A DNA stretch of 64,000 nt from Asterella californica (lineage: Eukaryota; Streptophyta; Marchantiopsida; Marchantiales; Aytoniaceae). The position numbers were made by a program, and so were the translations under genes. Positions within the stretch are counted from its first letter, which is position 1, and each line of letters begins with the position of its first letter. Below are positions 21,801 to 32,483 of the stretch, piece after piece. The stretch lies in contig JAYKYS010000004.1 in NCBI GenBank assembly GCA_036924285.1, forward strand, positions 19,252,001 through 19,316,000, given 5' to 3'. Under the pieces are notes generated by a model. The model worked only from the letters and a program-made list of their open reading frames with translations. It did no database searches and was not told where the DNA came from.

Positions 21801-23132
21801 GTGTGTCGATACAAGGTTAGATTGGCAGCCAAGGGCTACGCAAAGCAACATGGAATAGATTTTGAGGAGACATTTGCTCCAATTGTGAAGATGGTGACTA
21901 TTCAGATCGCAATTGCAGTTGCAACTCATAAAGGTTAGAAGATGCACCAGATGGACTTCAAGAACACTTTCCTCAACGGTGATCTTGAGGAAGAGATTTA
22001 CATGCAGCAACCTCTAGGTTACGAGGATCCTAAGTTCTCTTCTCGTGTGTGTAAGTTACTGAATGCCCGCTATGGTCTGAAACAGACACCAAGAACATGG
22101 TATTCAAAGATCAATTCTTACTTGCAATCTCTTGGTTTTCATCTTTGTAGTTCAGACTCTATCTTGTATTCATTAAGAATACAAGATCGGATTGTTGTGA
22201 TCACTATCTATGTTGATGACTTGATCATTATCGGTAACTATGAGGAGCTTATCTCTCAGATCAACAATCACTTGAAATCTGAGTTCGAGATGAAAGACTT
22301 AGGAGAGCTCAAGTACTTCTTTGTTGTGGAGTTCATTAGAGATGAGAATGATGTTTGACTTGTACAACGATAGTATGCTCTCAGTATGCTTGAGAGATTT
22401 GGTATGCTTGAATGCTAACCCATTGCTACGCCATTAGAGCAAGGGGTAAAGTTTATCCACGCATGTACAGACAGATCGTTGGAAGTCTTATCTACTTGAC
22501 GATTATCAGACCAGACTTGAGCTATGTCGTCGGTCTGATTAGTCAATTTATGCAATCACCACAGAGATCACATTTGAAGATTGTCAAGCGGATCTTCAAC
22601 TACGTGAAGTTCTCGATGCAATACAAACTTCACTATCGATACGATAGATCATTGTTGTCACATGATCACACTGTTGCTGATTGGACAAGGAGTGCCGACA
22701 AGAGATCCACGTCAGGCTACGCTTTTAGACTTGGAAGCGCTGCTATAAGCTGGGCTTCTAAGAAGCAACTTATGGTTGTTTTGTCATCCATAGAAGCAGA
22801 GTACCGAGGAACAACAAACGCAACATGCGAATCGATTTGACTTTGATGTCTGCTCCCCGATATTGATGTGGAGTATACATATCATGTTGTGTATATAAGG
22901 AGAACTTTAGCAGCATGAAGTTAGCTAGTAATCATGTCTTCTATGCTAGGACGAAGCACATTAAGGTGCACTATCATTTCATTAGAGAGAAGGTCTTTGC
23001 AGGAGAGAGTGATCTAGTTATGTGAGCACAGGAGATCATGTTGCCGATATCTTCACTAAGGCATTGCCTAGAGATAAGTTTGATGCTTTCAGACATTGTC
23101 TGGGAGTAGAATAAGTCGAGCTTGAAGGAGAG
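18858..23132 (+). pseudogene. Degenerate Ty1-copia gag-pol
   Basis: Gag (18858-19208) is followed by a zinc knuckle at 19331-19372 in which the second Cys is Tyr (C-N-Y-Y...H...C). The protease has DSS in place of DSG (about 19535). A GAG-pre-integrase region (19750-20110) follows. Integrase has SVTDDHSRY (20568 on), RSDGGGEF and AECKNRH. RT includes YKVRLAAKGYA and an intact YVDD at 22209-22220. RNase H contains DWTRSADKRSTSGYAF and SSIEAEYRG (22680-22805). A polypurine tract, CTTGAAGGAGAG, ends at 23132 and is followed by only about 13 bases of LTR (TGTTGATATAGTC) before homology stops. It carries many stops and frameshifts and a 401-bp insertion at 20126-20526. Same family as 27021-29985; the 5' LTR is missing. 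Confidence 0.9.
20126..20526. mobile_element. 401-bp insertion in copia integrase, solo-LTR-like
   Basis: Comparison with the related copia copy (27100-27130) shows that this block interrupts homologous sequence. It begins TGTCGTG and ends CGTGACA (TG...CA, inverted TGTC/GACA). It is flanked by GGAC (20122-20125 and 20527-20530), or GGACT if the boundary is shifted by one base. No coding frame. Best read as a solo LTR or very small LTR element with 4-5 bp target duplication. Confidence 0.65.
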
Positions 23133-24373
23133 TGTTGATATAGTCCATGTGGGATACTTCACACTTTAGCTACAACACTATACTTGTTACTATGCATAGT
23201 GCTTAGTATCCAAAGTTTACAGCTATGACTACTCGGGTATTCAATCCTATTCGCTTCTCAGTGTTAATGTCGATCTGAAGAGTCTGTGCTCTCACAAAAG
23301 TCACTAAAGGTGACCTTTGAATGAGAGATAAGCTTGTTGCAAGTTGATCGTTTGATATCTGACAAGTTTGATGGTTCAAAGATAATTAGTGAATAAGAAC
23401 GTGATTATATTATTGAATACTGGAGATATACGTGGATTATATATTGAATATACTAATACTTTCAATTACTATTGAATTAGAAATCACTTCTGGTGATGAA
23501 ATGATGTTACTAACACTCTTTTTACCTATAAAATCAATGAAGCTAACTCGTAGCAATTGTTTATGTGCAAACAACTCAACTCTTTAGCTGTAGTGGTGCT
23601 AATGAAGGATAGAAATCTACACATTTCAGAATTTGATCTTTGAATCTGCCTGCGTGTATCTAAATGAGATAAAATTTATAGATATGTATCTTAAATATCA
23701 CTTAAGGCTTATCCATTCCCTATCAATAACAAACTGAAAGTGAAATAAAGATCTAAGATACTCTCCCAAAGAGACTAGATCACTTTGGAGAACCACTCAA
23801 AGAGCAAGTCATTGGTATGCTTCCAAACATCTTAAATACCCGGAGAGAAATTATTCAACCAATATGAGTTCTCACTAAATCATTTTGGTGATACTCGTAT
23901 GATGAAGAATTGATCATAGAATCAAGCACTTGACAATCTCATGGTTCATGAATGATGTTCAATTGGTCTCGTTGAGCATGAAGCTACTGATATTGATAAT
24001 TTTGTTAGCATCATTATTTTTGTCATGAACTGACATTAACTAGAAGAAGCAATCTTTTAGCTTCTCCCAAAATTATATGAAGGAGGAAATAACAAAAACT
24101 CAATTCTCATTGAATTTCCATCTCCATGAATACTCCAAGTTTGTAAAGTGGTCAACTATCATATTCTAAGCAGATCCAGCAATAGAGAACATATTCACCT
24201 TGAAAGACAACAAGAGAGTTGATTCTATTCATAAAAATCAGATCTCTCAACCAAGGTATGTCATTGAATGAGTATTGTAGCTGTGTTGTAGTTTCTATAT
24301 TGATAGCTCATCGGCAATCTCAGCATTTTCAAAAATTGAAAATTTGGAAAATTCATTAAGTAATTTTTCATTG
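23133..24373. other. AT-rich stretch, nothing recognised
   Basis: About 1.2 kb between the truncated copia 3' end and the gypsy LTR. Many stops in all frames, no repeat shared with other parts of the window noticed. Confidence 0.45.
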
Positions 24374-24378
24374 ATATT

Positions 24379-24707
24379 TGTTACTCGTGATATACACTAG
24401 TATGCTAGAGTTCATTCTCAATGGATCCGAATATTGATTTCATCATCAATATTTGGATTCAATACACAAGTTTCTCTCAAAATTTTAAATCTCTTTTATA
24501 CATAATTTCTCTATACACTTGATTGACCGATCGAAGAATGTGATCCTTAGAGGCAAAGCTCTTTATATACTATTTGCTTAGCAACACCCTTGGAGTCTCG
24601 AACAATCCAATCATATTCATCAGAATAGTCTTCCATATAATCCAGAATGGCATCCAGATTATACTTTACGTATCGTCCTCTAAGTTGTAGGTGAAGACTA
24701 GGTAACA
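24379..24707 (-). repeat. Gypsy 3' LTR, 329 bp
   Basis: Plus-strand termini are TGTTACTCG and GGTAACA, giving the inverted ends TGTTAC/GTAACA. It aligns along its length with 36897-37352, but lacks about 127 bases in the middle that the other LTR has. The low end is TGTTACTCGTGATATACACTAG in both copies. Confidence 0.8.
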
Positions 24708-24720
24708 TTTACCCCCTTCT
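24708..24720 (-). other. Polypurine tract
   Basis: AGAAGGGGGTAAA on minus, directly before the LTR start. This is the expected plus-strand primer site of an LTR retrotransposon and sets the orientation of the element. Confidence 0.75.
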
Positions 24721-24737
24721 CTACTTCATGATTATTC

Positions 24738-25372
24738 TCAATCATCCGTCTTCTTTCCTACCAAATCATATTGATCCGTTGGAGGTTTTGGTTGCTCAGA
24801 AGGTCCGGCTTCTGCATCATTTCTTCTCCTTTGTCTTCGTATGATCTCTCGTAGTTCTTTCTCGTGATCCTCTTTCATATCTATTAAATCCATCAACTCG
24901 TTGTCAAACGAGAATTTTCTCAAGAGAGACGAGACCCTCTAGCTGTGAGTGAATTGTGTGTCGAGATACACGCGTGAACGATGGATCGATGTTAATACGA
25001 CTCTCTTTGGTACAAATTTTGATCACAAATCAAAGATGAACGTTAAATTCAAACACCTTGATATCCGACCAAGACACAGTCACATGAGTGTAATCACTCT
25101 CTCTCATTAAAAAATTTCAGAAGTCTTCTTCCTTCGATAAAGGTCATTTTACTAGTATCGTCCTCTTCAAATACATCAATTTTCTCAATTTTTTCCTTCT
25201 TAGTATCCCTTCTCATCGTAATATGCGTCTTCTCCATAATGCTCTCTGATCTCCCAATCTCCCTCTCGCAGCTTCTCTTGTTGACGATATCTCGAATGAA
25301 TCTCTCAAATCTCATTTCTCCCTTGATAATGAGGTATGGCACAGGAAGTAACCACCAATACAAAGCAAGCAA
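24738..25372 (-). pseudogene. 3'-terminal coding remnants of the gypsy element
   Basis: Two minus-strand segments. One (25372-25094) is charged (RFIRDIVNKRSCEREIGRSE, then KKEKIEKIDVFEEDD). The other (24923-24738) has DMKEDHEKELREIIRRQRRR and a Pro-rich end with its stop 18 bases before the polypurine tract. That position is where the C-terminus of pol, or a post-pol frame, would lie. No domain is recognised and the link to gypsy rests on position only. Confidence 0.4.
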
Positions 25373-25569
25373 ATGGAGGCTAAAATAAAAAATAAAACTA
25401 TTTGTTGATGTGTCTTATGACCTTAATAGGTGCACAACTCGCCTAGAGTGAAGACACTGGTGAGTGAGCAGCTTTCCTAAGTTATAAGAGGTAGTACGAC
25501 ACTCGAAGGCGAGTAGCTCGTGTAACGCAAAAGAAAAAAAAAACGAAGTCAAAATTCTACGAGTTTACA

Positions 25570-25583
25570 ACCCCCACTATATC
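25570..25583 (-). other. Second polypurine tract with LTR start (second gypsy)
   Basis: GATATAGTGGGGGT on minus is followed at 25569 by TGTAAACTCG. This is the arrangement expected at the 3' LTR boundary of the gypsy fragment at 25.85-27.01 kb. The far end of that LTR was not located. Confidence 0.5.
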
Positions 25584-25849
25584 TAGTGATTACCAGCTGC
25601 TGTTAAAGTCATGGTCATATACAATCACTTTGTTTCGTGAACTTCATAATGTAAGACCATGGAACCAACAACATACGAGGACACCACCTTAGAATGTAAA
25701 ACCATGGAACCAACAAACATACGAAGGCGCTGCCCATATAAGTTGTGTTTAAAGGTTATGTTAAATCACATGTTCCTCTTGTAAGAACTCATCTAACTCA
25801 ATATTCGCCTTCTGAATAACTTAACTCATTTACAAGCAACATGCAACTT

Positions 25850-27010
25850 CAGTTCAATGTCATCCAACTCATACAGAGAGTTGGTTGCATTTCATATATC
25901 TCCAGAACAACATAAGGTCCAAACCAACGTCTTGAAAACTTCCGTACTGTCCTAAACCAAAACCCAATCGCCGACATGAATTGACTTTAGTCGCAACTTG
26001 TGCATCTTGTCGAAATAACCCTTGTTCCTTAGCCGAGCCATCTTTGACTTCATTTGTGCATCTACAAGATCTTCTTTATCTTCGTTTTAACTGCTTAATA
26101 CGTAACACCAAAAATGAAGTGCGATCTAATCCATCCTCCCACGGTAAGACAACTCACATAAGGAAGTCTTCTTCTACAAACATAATCAATTTTTGTCCTA
26201 ACATCAACTCAACATACATATATCCAGTAGTGATATAGTGCGTCTACATGTTAGTCCATAGAGCAAACGAAAGTAACATGAGTCACTCCCTAAGCTTATC
26301 GTCATACGTCTTGACTAACGCATGAACTATCGATGGATGCCTTCGCTCAATTCTCTAAGATTCATAGCAATAGTGAGTTTGAGCTTCACTCCGTATTGAG
26401 CGAAGTACTCTTTTGCCTCAGCCCACAAACATATATATCCTCTGTAATCTTCTTCCTTAGTGCACGTCCTTCCACAAAGTTGGAGAGACCCTTGCGGGCT
26501 AGATATCACATACCCCATAACTCCGACGGCATCATCACTACGTCAAGAACCCATTGAAAAAGGATGCTAGGTAGGTAAGTGGAGCACAAGTCCATCCATG
26601 TAACGCACTTTTGAATAGAATTGGCAGTGCAAACAAGAACCGACAAAATCTACTACGTCCTGATACAAATCTTTTCACCAATAGTGCTCCTTTAACTTTG
26701 TGTAGGTAGCCCAAATTCCTTGATGTCCTGCTCACAAAGTGTCACGAAACTCTTTCATCAGCTGCTGCTTGGTCTGCAAATCGTCTACCAACCGTACAAA
26801 CATCTCATCTCTTCTATGTGATCATCTCTAAAGATACCTGTCGTGTAACAAATAGTTGTATGTTTTCTTCCTTATCTCTCTGAATACAATTTCACTCCAA
26901 TCCTCACGCCTCTTCAATGAACTCAAGTAGTAACTTATGTCGTGAAGTCTATCAGTGTAGAGCTCGTCTCTGAATGACAACAGCCCAAGTCTGAAGCTTG
27001 TCGACCAACC
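25850..27010 (-). pseudogene. Ty3-gypsy integrase fragment (second gypsy)
   Basis: Reading down the minus strand: a pre-integrase part with LGLLSFRDELYTDRLHDI and IRKKTYNYLLHD (27000-26830). Next is an HHCC zinc-binding region with GHQG...HYWWKDLYQDVVDFVGSCLHCQ (about 26720-26640), then core remnants (VLDVVMMPSELWGM, GLSNFVEGRALRKKITED) near 26540-26440. Then come LPFALWxxMxTH-like, TTGYMYVELMLGQK and a C-terminal GDWVLVWDS segment near 25960. Frames shift repeatedly and stops are common. It belongs to the same bryophyte/fungal-style class as the RT at 15.3 kb. The upper end stops at a joint with copia sequence at about 27010-27021. Confidence 0.8.
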
Positions 27011-27020
27011 CGACATCAAT

Positions 27021-29761
27021 GTCAGTTCGGCAAGCAAGCTAGACAGCCCTTTAAGGGATCAGGTAGTAGAGCAAACAAGCTTCTGGAGCTTGTTCACACT
27101 GATGTATGGATTGCTTCTCAACCAAGTATGAGATTTCTAGGACTTTGTGTTGTTCATTGATGATCATCCGCGTTATACTTGGATCTATTTGTTGAGAAAC
27201 AAGTCCTCTGTTGAAGTACTATCAGCATTTCAGAGTTTCCGCAAGTTGGTGGAGAAATAGTCTGAGCATCTATCCTCTGTATGAGATCTGATGGAGGAGA
27301 CGAGTTTCTTTCGAAAGAGTTCGACGCATATCTGCATGAGCATGACATTCGACGCCAAAAGACTTACAGTTACAGTCCGCAGTAGAACGGTTTACAGAGC
27401 GCAAGAACCAACACATAGCAGAAGCTACTCGTGCGATGTTGAATGAGAAGACTATGCTTAGACCTTACTGAGCAGAAGCTATTTCATGTGCGGTGTATCT
27501 GATGAATCAGACGTCTAAAGCGACAATCCACAATCAGACACCGATGGAGGTCTTCTCGGACAGTAAGTCTGACCTTGAAGATACTCAAGATACTTGAGTA
27601 TCTTTTCCTTCAAGTTTTCATATGTATCTATTATGTGCACATACTTGATGAGAGATGTAAGAAACTAGATCCGAAACTAGATAGATGTATCTTCCTTGGC
27701 TATGCTTCTAATATGAATGGATATAGATGTTACAATCCTTTGTCCAAGCAGTTCTATATCAGTAGAGATGTTGTTTTTGATGAGGTACAGTCTTGGTTTG
27801 CTCCTACACCTATCGTAGCCATCCTTGTACCTACTGTAGAACCAAGGAGTCAGTCCACTGTAGTATCTAAGAGTAGTACGTTGAGTGGAGGATTTGAAGA
27901 AGTCATTTATTCTAGATCAGAATCAGTTGCACGTAGAGCTGTTGTTAACGCTGGAGTCCACGTAACATAGCCTAGTGGAACTAGTCTAGTTTCTACACAA
28001 GATGAGCGAGTGCTATTGCAACGTATGTTTGACTCGTCCAGATATGTGGATCTTCCACATCCATTGGATATTTTGTCTCAGACCTTGACATCTATGTCAG
28101 ATCAGTTGCAAGGGAGGGTGACTAGTGCATTGATTATCTCTCGCTGATCTGAACGGGCAAAACATCCAGTGAGTAGGTATATGCATGAAGGCTTTCTTGC
28201 TGCACACCATGCATATATGACCAATGTTCTTCAGGAACAAGAACCAAGTTCACTTGAGGAGGCAATGCACAAAGTCCAATGGGTAAGTGCTATGGAAGCT
28301 GAACTTGCTGCGCTTCATCATCAATAGACTTGGGAGTTGGTGACTTATTTGAGGATAAGAAAGCGACTGATTGCATGTAGATCTTCAAGGTCAAGCACAA
28401 CCCGGATGATATCGTGTGTCGATACAAGGTCAGATTGGTAGCCAAGGGCTACGCACAGCAACATGGAGTGGATTTTGATGAGACATTTGCTCCAGTTGCG
28501 AAGATGGTGACTATTCGAAATGTAGTTACAATTGCAACTCAGAAAGGTTGGAAGATGCACCAGATGGACTCCAAGAACGCCTTCCTCAACGGTGATCTTG
28601 AGGAGGAGGTCTACATGTAGCAATCTCCAAGTTACGATGATCCTATGCTCCCTTCTCGTGTATGTAAGTTACTAAAGGTCCTCTATTGTCTGAAACATGC
28701 ACCAAGAGCATGATATGCAAAGATCAATTCCTACTTGCAATCTCTTGGTTTCCATCTTTGTAGTTCATATCGAGTATTCATTAAGAATACGGATCGGATT
28801 GTTGTGATCACCATCTAGTTGATGACTTTATCATTACCGTAACTATGAGGAGCTTATTTCCCAAATCAAGGATCACTTGAAATCCGAGTTAGAGATGATG
28901 AACTTAAGAGAACACAAGTACTTCTTTGCTGTGGAGTTCATTAGAGATGAGAAAGAAGTTTGGCTTGTACAGCAACAATATGCTCTCAGTATGCTTGACT
29001 ACAAACCCATTGCTATGTCATTATAGCAAGAGGTAAAGCTAGGACCAGAGGATGGTGAGTTACTTGATGATCCACGCATGTACAAACAGATGGTTGGGAC
29101 TCTTATCTACATGACGATCACCAGATCAGACTTGAGCTATACCGTCGGTCTGATCAGTCAGTTCATGTAGTCACCACGGAGATTACATTTGGAGGTTATC
29201 AAGCGGATCCTCCGTTACGTGAAGTTCTCGATGCAATACGGACTTCACTATATATAGGGTGAACCACTGTTGGTACATGGTTACACTGATGCTGATTGGA
29301 CAAAAAGTGTCGATAAGAGATCCACGTCAGGTTACGCTTTTGGACTTGGAAGCGCTGCTATAAGCTGGGCTTCTAAGAAGCAACCTATGCTTGCTTTGTC
29401 ATCCACAGAAGCAGAGTATCGAGGAGCAACGGATGCAACGTGTGAATCAATTTTGCTTCGATGTCTGCTATCTGACATTAGTGTGGAGTGTAAGATCTTG
29501 TTGTTGTATATACAAAACAACATTAACAGCATGAAGTTAGCTGGTAATCATGTTTTCCATGCTAGGACGAAGCACATTGAGGAGCATTATCATTTCATTA
29601 GAGAAAAGAGAAAAGGTCCTTGTAGGAGAGATTGAGCTCAGTTATGTGAGTACAAGAGATAAGGTTATCAATATCTTCACCAAGGCATTGTCTAGAGATA
29701 AGTTTGATGCTTTCAGACATTATCTAGGAGTACAGGATGTAGAGTTGAGCTTGAAGAGGAG
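27021..29761 (+). pseudogene. Degenerate Ty1-copia pol, 5'-truncated
   Basis: Starts abruptly inside the GAG-pre-integrase/integrase linker (the sequence matching 20040-20110). It continues through integrase, the variable linker (27575-27970: DERCKKLDPKLDRCIFLGYASNMNGYR), RT (28414-28620: YKVRLVAKGYAQQHGVDFDETFAPVAK and LNGDLEEEVYM) and RNase H (29270-29635: GYTDADWTKS, SSTEAEYRGATDATCE, HARTKHIEEHYHFIREK). The YVDD site near 28815 is broken by a small deletion. It is clearly the same family as 18858-23132 but lacks the 401-bp insertion. Its 3' LTR follows directly. Confidence 0.9.
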
Positions 29762-29985
29762 TGTTGATATAGTCTCAAGCTCTAGTAGATCGACGGCTAA
29801 TAAGCCGGAGTGGTTAAAGTAGTTACAGTTAGTTAGAGGACTAACCCACCATTATGATTTCTCTTGTACTCACCTCCACTATATATACATGGGAGGCAAA
29901 GCCTCTCTCATCTCATTCTTATTTTACTTCCTTGTCTACTTGCTCTCTCTTCTTGGAGTGTCCTAGAAATATTGATCTTTCTACA
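29762..29985 (+). repeat. Copia 3' LTR, 224 bp
   Basis: TGTTGATATAGTC at the start, preceded by the polypurine tract TTGAAGAGGAG, and TTTCTACA at the end. It contains CACTATATATACATGG. It matches 14125-14358 over its length, and the end is fixed by that copy, in which the primer binding site follows TTTCTACA. A longer LTR ending at CAACA (30219), which would pair with TGTTG, cannot be excluded. Confidence 0.75.
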
Positions 29986-30229
29986 GTTTGAAGGTTTTCT
30001 TGAGGTCTTTCTGACTAACTAGTGAAAGTCAAGGTTATGGAATCACAGCTGACATCACGAAGCTCTAAAGTTTATTTGTAAATTTGTGTATACTTCGACG
30101 TGCAAAATTGTGAATAAAGCATTCTTTAGTGTGAATTTACACTTGGTTTTTCTTTTCCCGAGTGTGTGTTTCCTCCACAACCAGATACCACGTGTAATCT
30201 AGACACCATTCACGCAACATACGATACGA

Positions 30230-30950
30230 TAACAAAATCGTGATTCTATATTTAATCCGGTAGTGGTTTGTCATTTCTTCTTAGCTTCATTTAAGAAATG
30301 TCGACCTTGGTCTAATACGAATTCAACTGAACAGCCAAACTTTGTAATTATGTATTCATAGAAAAATTTTGCTATTACTTTTGCTGTACCCTCTTTATAG
30401 GCTTGTGCTTCTACTCATTTTGAAACATAAATAGTAGTTGTGATAATGTACTTTCTTTTACATAAAACTGATAGATATGATTGATAAGTACTATGAAATC
30501 AATTCCTCACTTTCGAAAAATTTTGATAGGAAATACTGGATGTAAGCATTCTCTGAGAACTATGCTTCTTTGACATTCATCACAAGTTTGAACGTCTTTG
30601 AATATGATAAGCCACCATAATTTGGAATGTAATATCTTGTATGACGTGTTGTCTCTCTCAAAGTGTCCCCCTGCTGGACCTTCATGACCTTCCTCCATAA
30701 TATTGATTTTCTGATTGTTCTAGATGCATCCGCTGAGTATGTCATCGCTTCTCTTTTTACAAAGGTTCCTTCAATGAGTGTGTAACTCTTTGCGTTGTGA
30801 ATGAATTTCCTTCTTTTGTAAGTGGAACATCCGGACATATTTCTCCCTTCTCAAGATAAGTGCGTATTTCTTCTTGCCAGTCTTCTGGTTTTGGATCTTC
30901 ATCAAAATTATTTTCTTGTTCTTTGTTTGCTGTTTGATGTTCAAGCAATA
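30230..30950 (-). pseudogene. Gypsy integrase remnant of the framed element
   Basis: On minus: a linker with EDWQEEIRTYLEKGEICPDVPL (30890 down), then the HHCC zinc-binding region with HEGPAGGHFERDN...WWLIIFKDVQTCDECQRS (about 30690-30570). An integrase core follows with YIITTTIYVSK, VEAQAYKEGT, KVIAKFFYEYIITKFGC and DQGRHFLNE (about 30440-30290). Stops and shifts are present. Homology fades at about 30220, where the copia flank begins. RT and RNase H should precede it but gag lies immediately upstream, so an internal deletion occurred. Confidence 0.75.
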
Positions 30951-31850
30951 TCTTGATCGTTCAGATTACATTTTCTTCTTGTTCTTTTTGAACTGTTTGT
31001 ATTGGGGTTACTTACGGTCTCCTATTTGTCAAAAAGAAATTCAAACTCTTCATTTGTGAAAGGTTCTTTGGATCCATTTGCTCTTTGTGGAGCTCTTTTT
31101 GTGCATGCAGGTTATTAAGATATCTGATTGTGTCTCGTACAATCCGATCTTCTTTTTCCCCGATCAGAACTTCATCTTCATTTCTAACTTCAGAAGGGGA
31201 GCCGGATCAGGATGAATTTTCATCTCCAAAATTTTATCTTGCCATTTATCTGATCACGACTTTACATTCTTGTACCTCATTTTTTTTACATAAACAGTGT
31301 TAGTTCCGGTCACCCTACATTCTTCTTCCTCAGTCCATTGCATGTCTTGTTGATGTTTAGTAACAATGAACATTGCGGACCTCATATGTAATAGTAGAAA
31401 CATGTCATTTTTTCCATATTAGATAACAGTGTGTTTGGATCTCTATGTCCACCACCTTGTCCTCTATCACGTCCTCTTCCTCCTTGAGGATGGTGTTCGA
31501 TGCAATGAATTTGTTTTATCAGAACATTCTTATAATAATAGAAGCAAGTACAATTTTCCACATTAGGTATCGGTGTGTTTGGATCTCAATGTCTACCACC
31601 TTGTCTCCTACCACGTCCTCTTCCTCCTTGAAGATGATGTTCGATGCATTGAATTTGGTTGATCAAAAAATTCTTCTGTTTATTTTTGAGATTGTAATAA
31701 CATTATTGAGTGTTATGAGAGCCCGTATTGTACAAGTGACAATACTTTCTAATGTCATTGGTTTTTTTGTTTGTTCTTCATCGTTCTTTGTAGAGCCCAC
31801 TTTTTCAATTTTTTACAGAAGATGCTTGAAATGTAGAAGTTCGTAGAAGA
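30951..31850 (-). pseudogene. Gypsy gag C-terminal region with duplicated Cys/His-Gly/Arg unit
   Basis: On minus this encodes two copies of a unit with a degraded zinc-knuckle-like CFYYYK...C stretch followed by HHxQGGRGRGRRQGG and DPNTP. The units occupy about 31390-31536 and 31537-31673 and are 147 bases apart, so the duplication is in frame (49 codons). Gly/Arg-rich zinc-knuckle ends are normal for gypsy gags. Several stops. The upper limit near 31850 is the joint with the coiled-coil insertion. Confidence 0.55.
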
Positions 31851-32483
31851 AATAATGAAGATACAAGACAAAAAGATTAGTTTAAGTGAAGAAGAGTAAT
31901 TGTGAAGAGAAGACCTTCACAGAAAAATATCTGGAAATAAGAAGATACAGAGAAAGAAGACTTCTTAAGAATGCATTCCTTGAGTATAATCTCTTCACGA
32001 ATGATCAGAGGGAATCATAGCAGAGTAGTACGAAGTCTGAGTAGGATAGAAGAAGCTATCTATCCGAAGAGGGACAAGAATTGCAAGCGGCGAATATGAA
32101 GACGGTCTGCGCATACCCTTGTCAGGTTTGTAGAGAAGAATGAGTGACGACTTCGGCACGTGTGAGAAGTTCGAACCTAACTATATACTCAAAAAATCAG
32201 CTCATTATCCAAATCCACTTTTAGCACGCAACGATTTTACATTTGCGGAGAGAGTCAAGACGGAGATAGTGAACTTGAGCGAAGACTCGCATTTGGGCGA
32301 AGGCTAACTTGAGCAAAGACTAGCGCATTAGGTGAAGTTCATACAACAGCCTATTCAGTCATCTTCGTAGGGTGCGATGTCTGTCATCTCGAAGTTATCA
32401 AGGATTCGAGCCTTTGAGTTAGACTAGGAGGAACTTCGGCAGCTTTGGCCGAAGCTGAAGGAGTTAGGTTTAAGCTTCCTGAC

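Noticed and set aside
29762..30219. Longer copia LTR ending in CAACA, pairing with the TGTTG start
   Set aside because: The related LTR at 14125-14358 has its primer binding site directly after TTTCTACA, which supports the shorter LTR.
31445..31846. 133-codon plus-strand frame
   Set aside because: It is antisense to the duplicated gypsy gag region, which explains its internal repetition.
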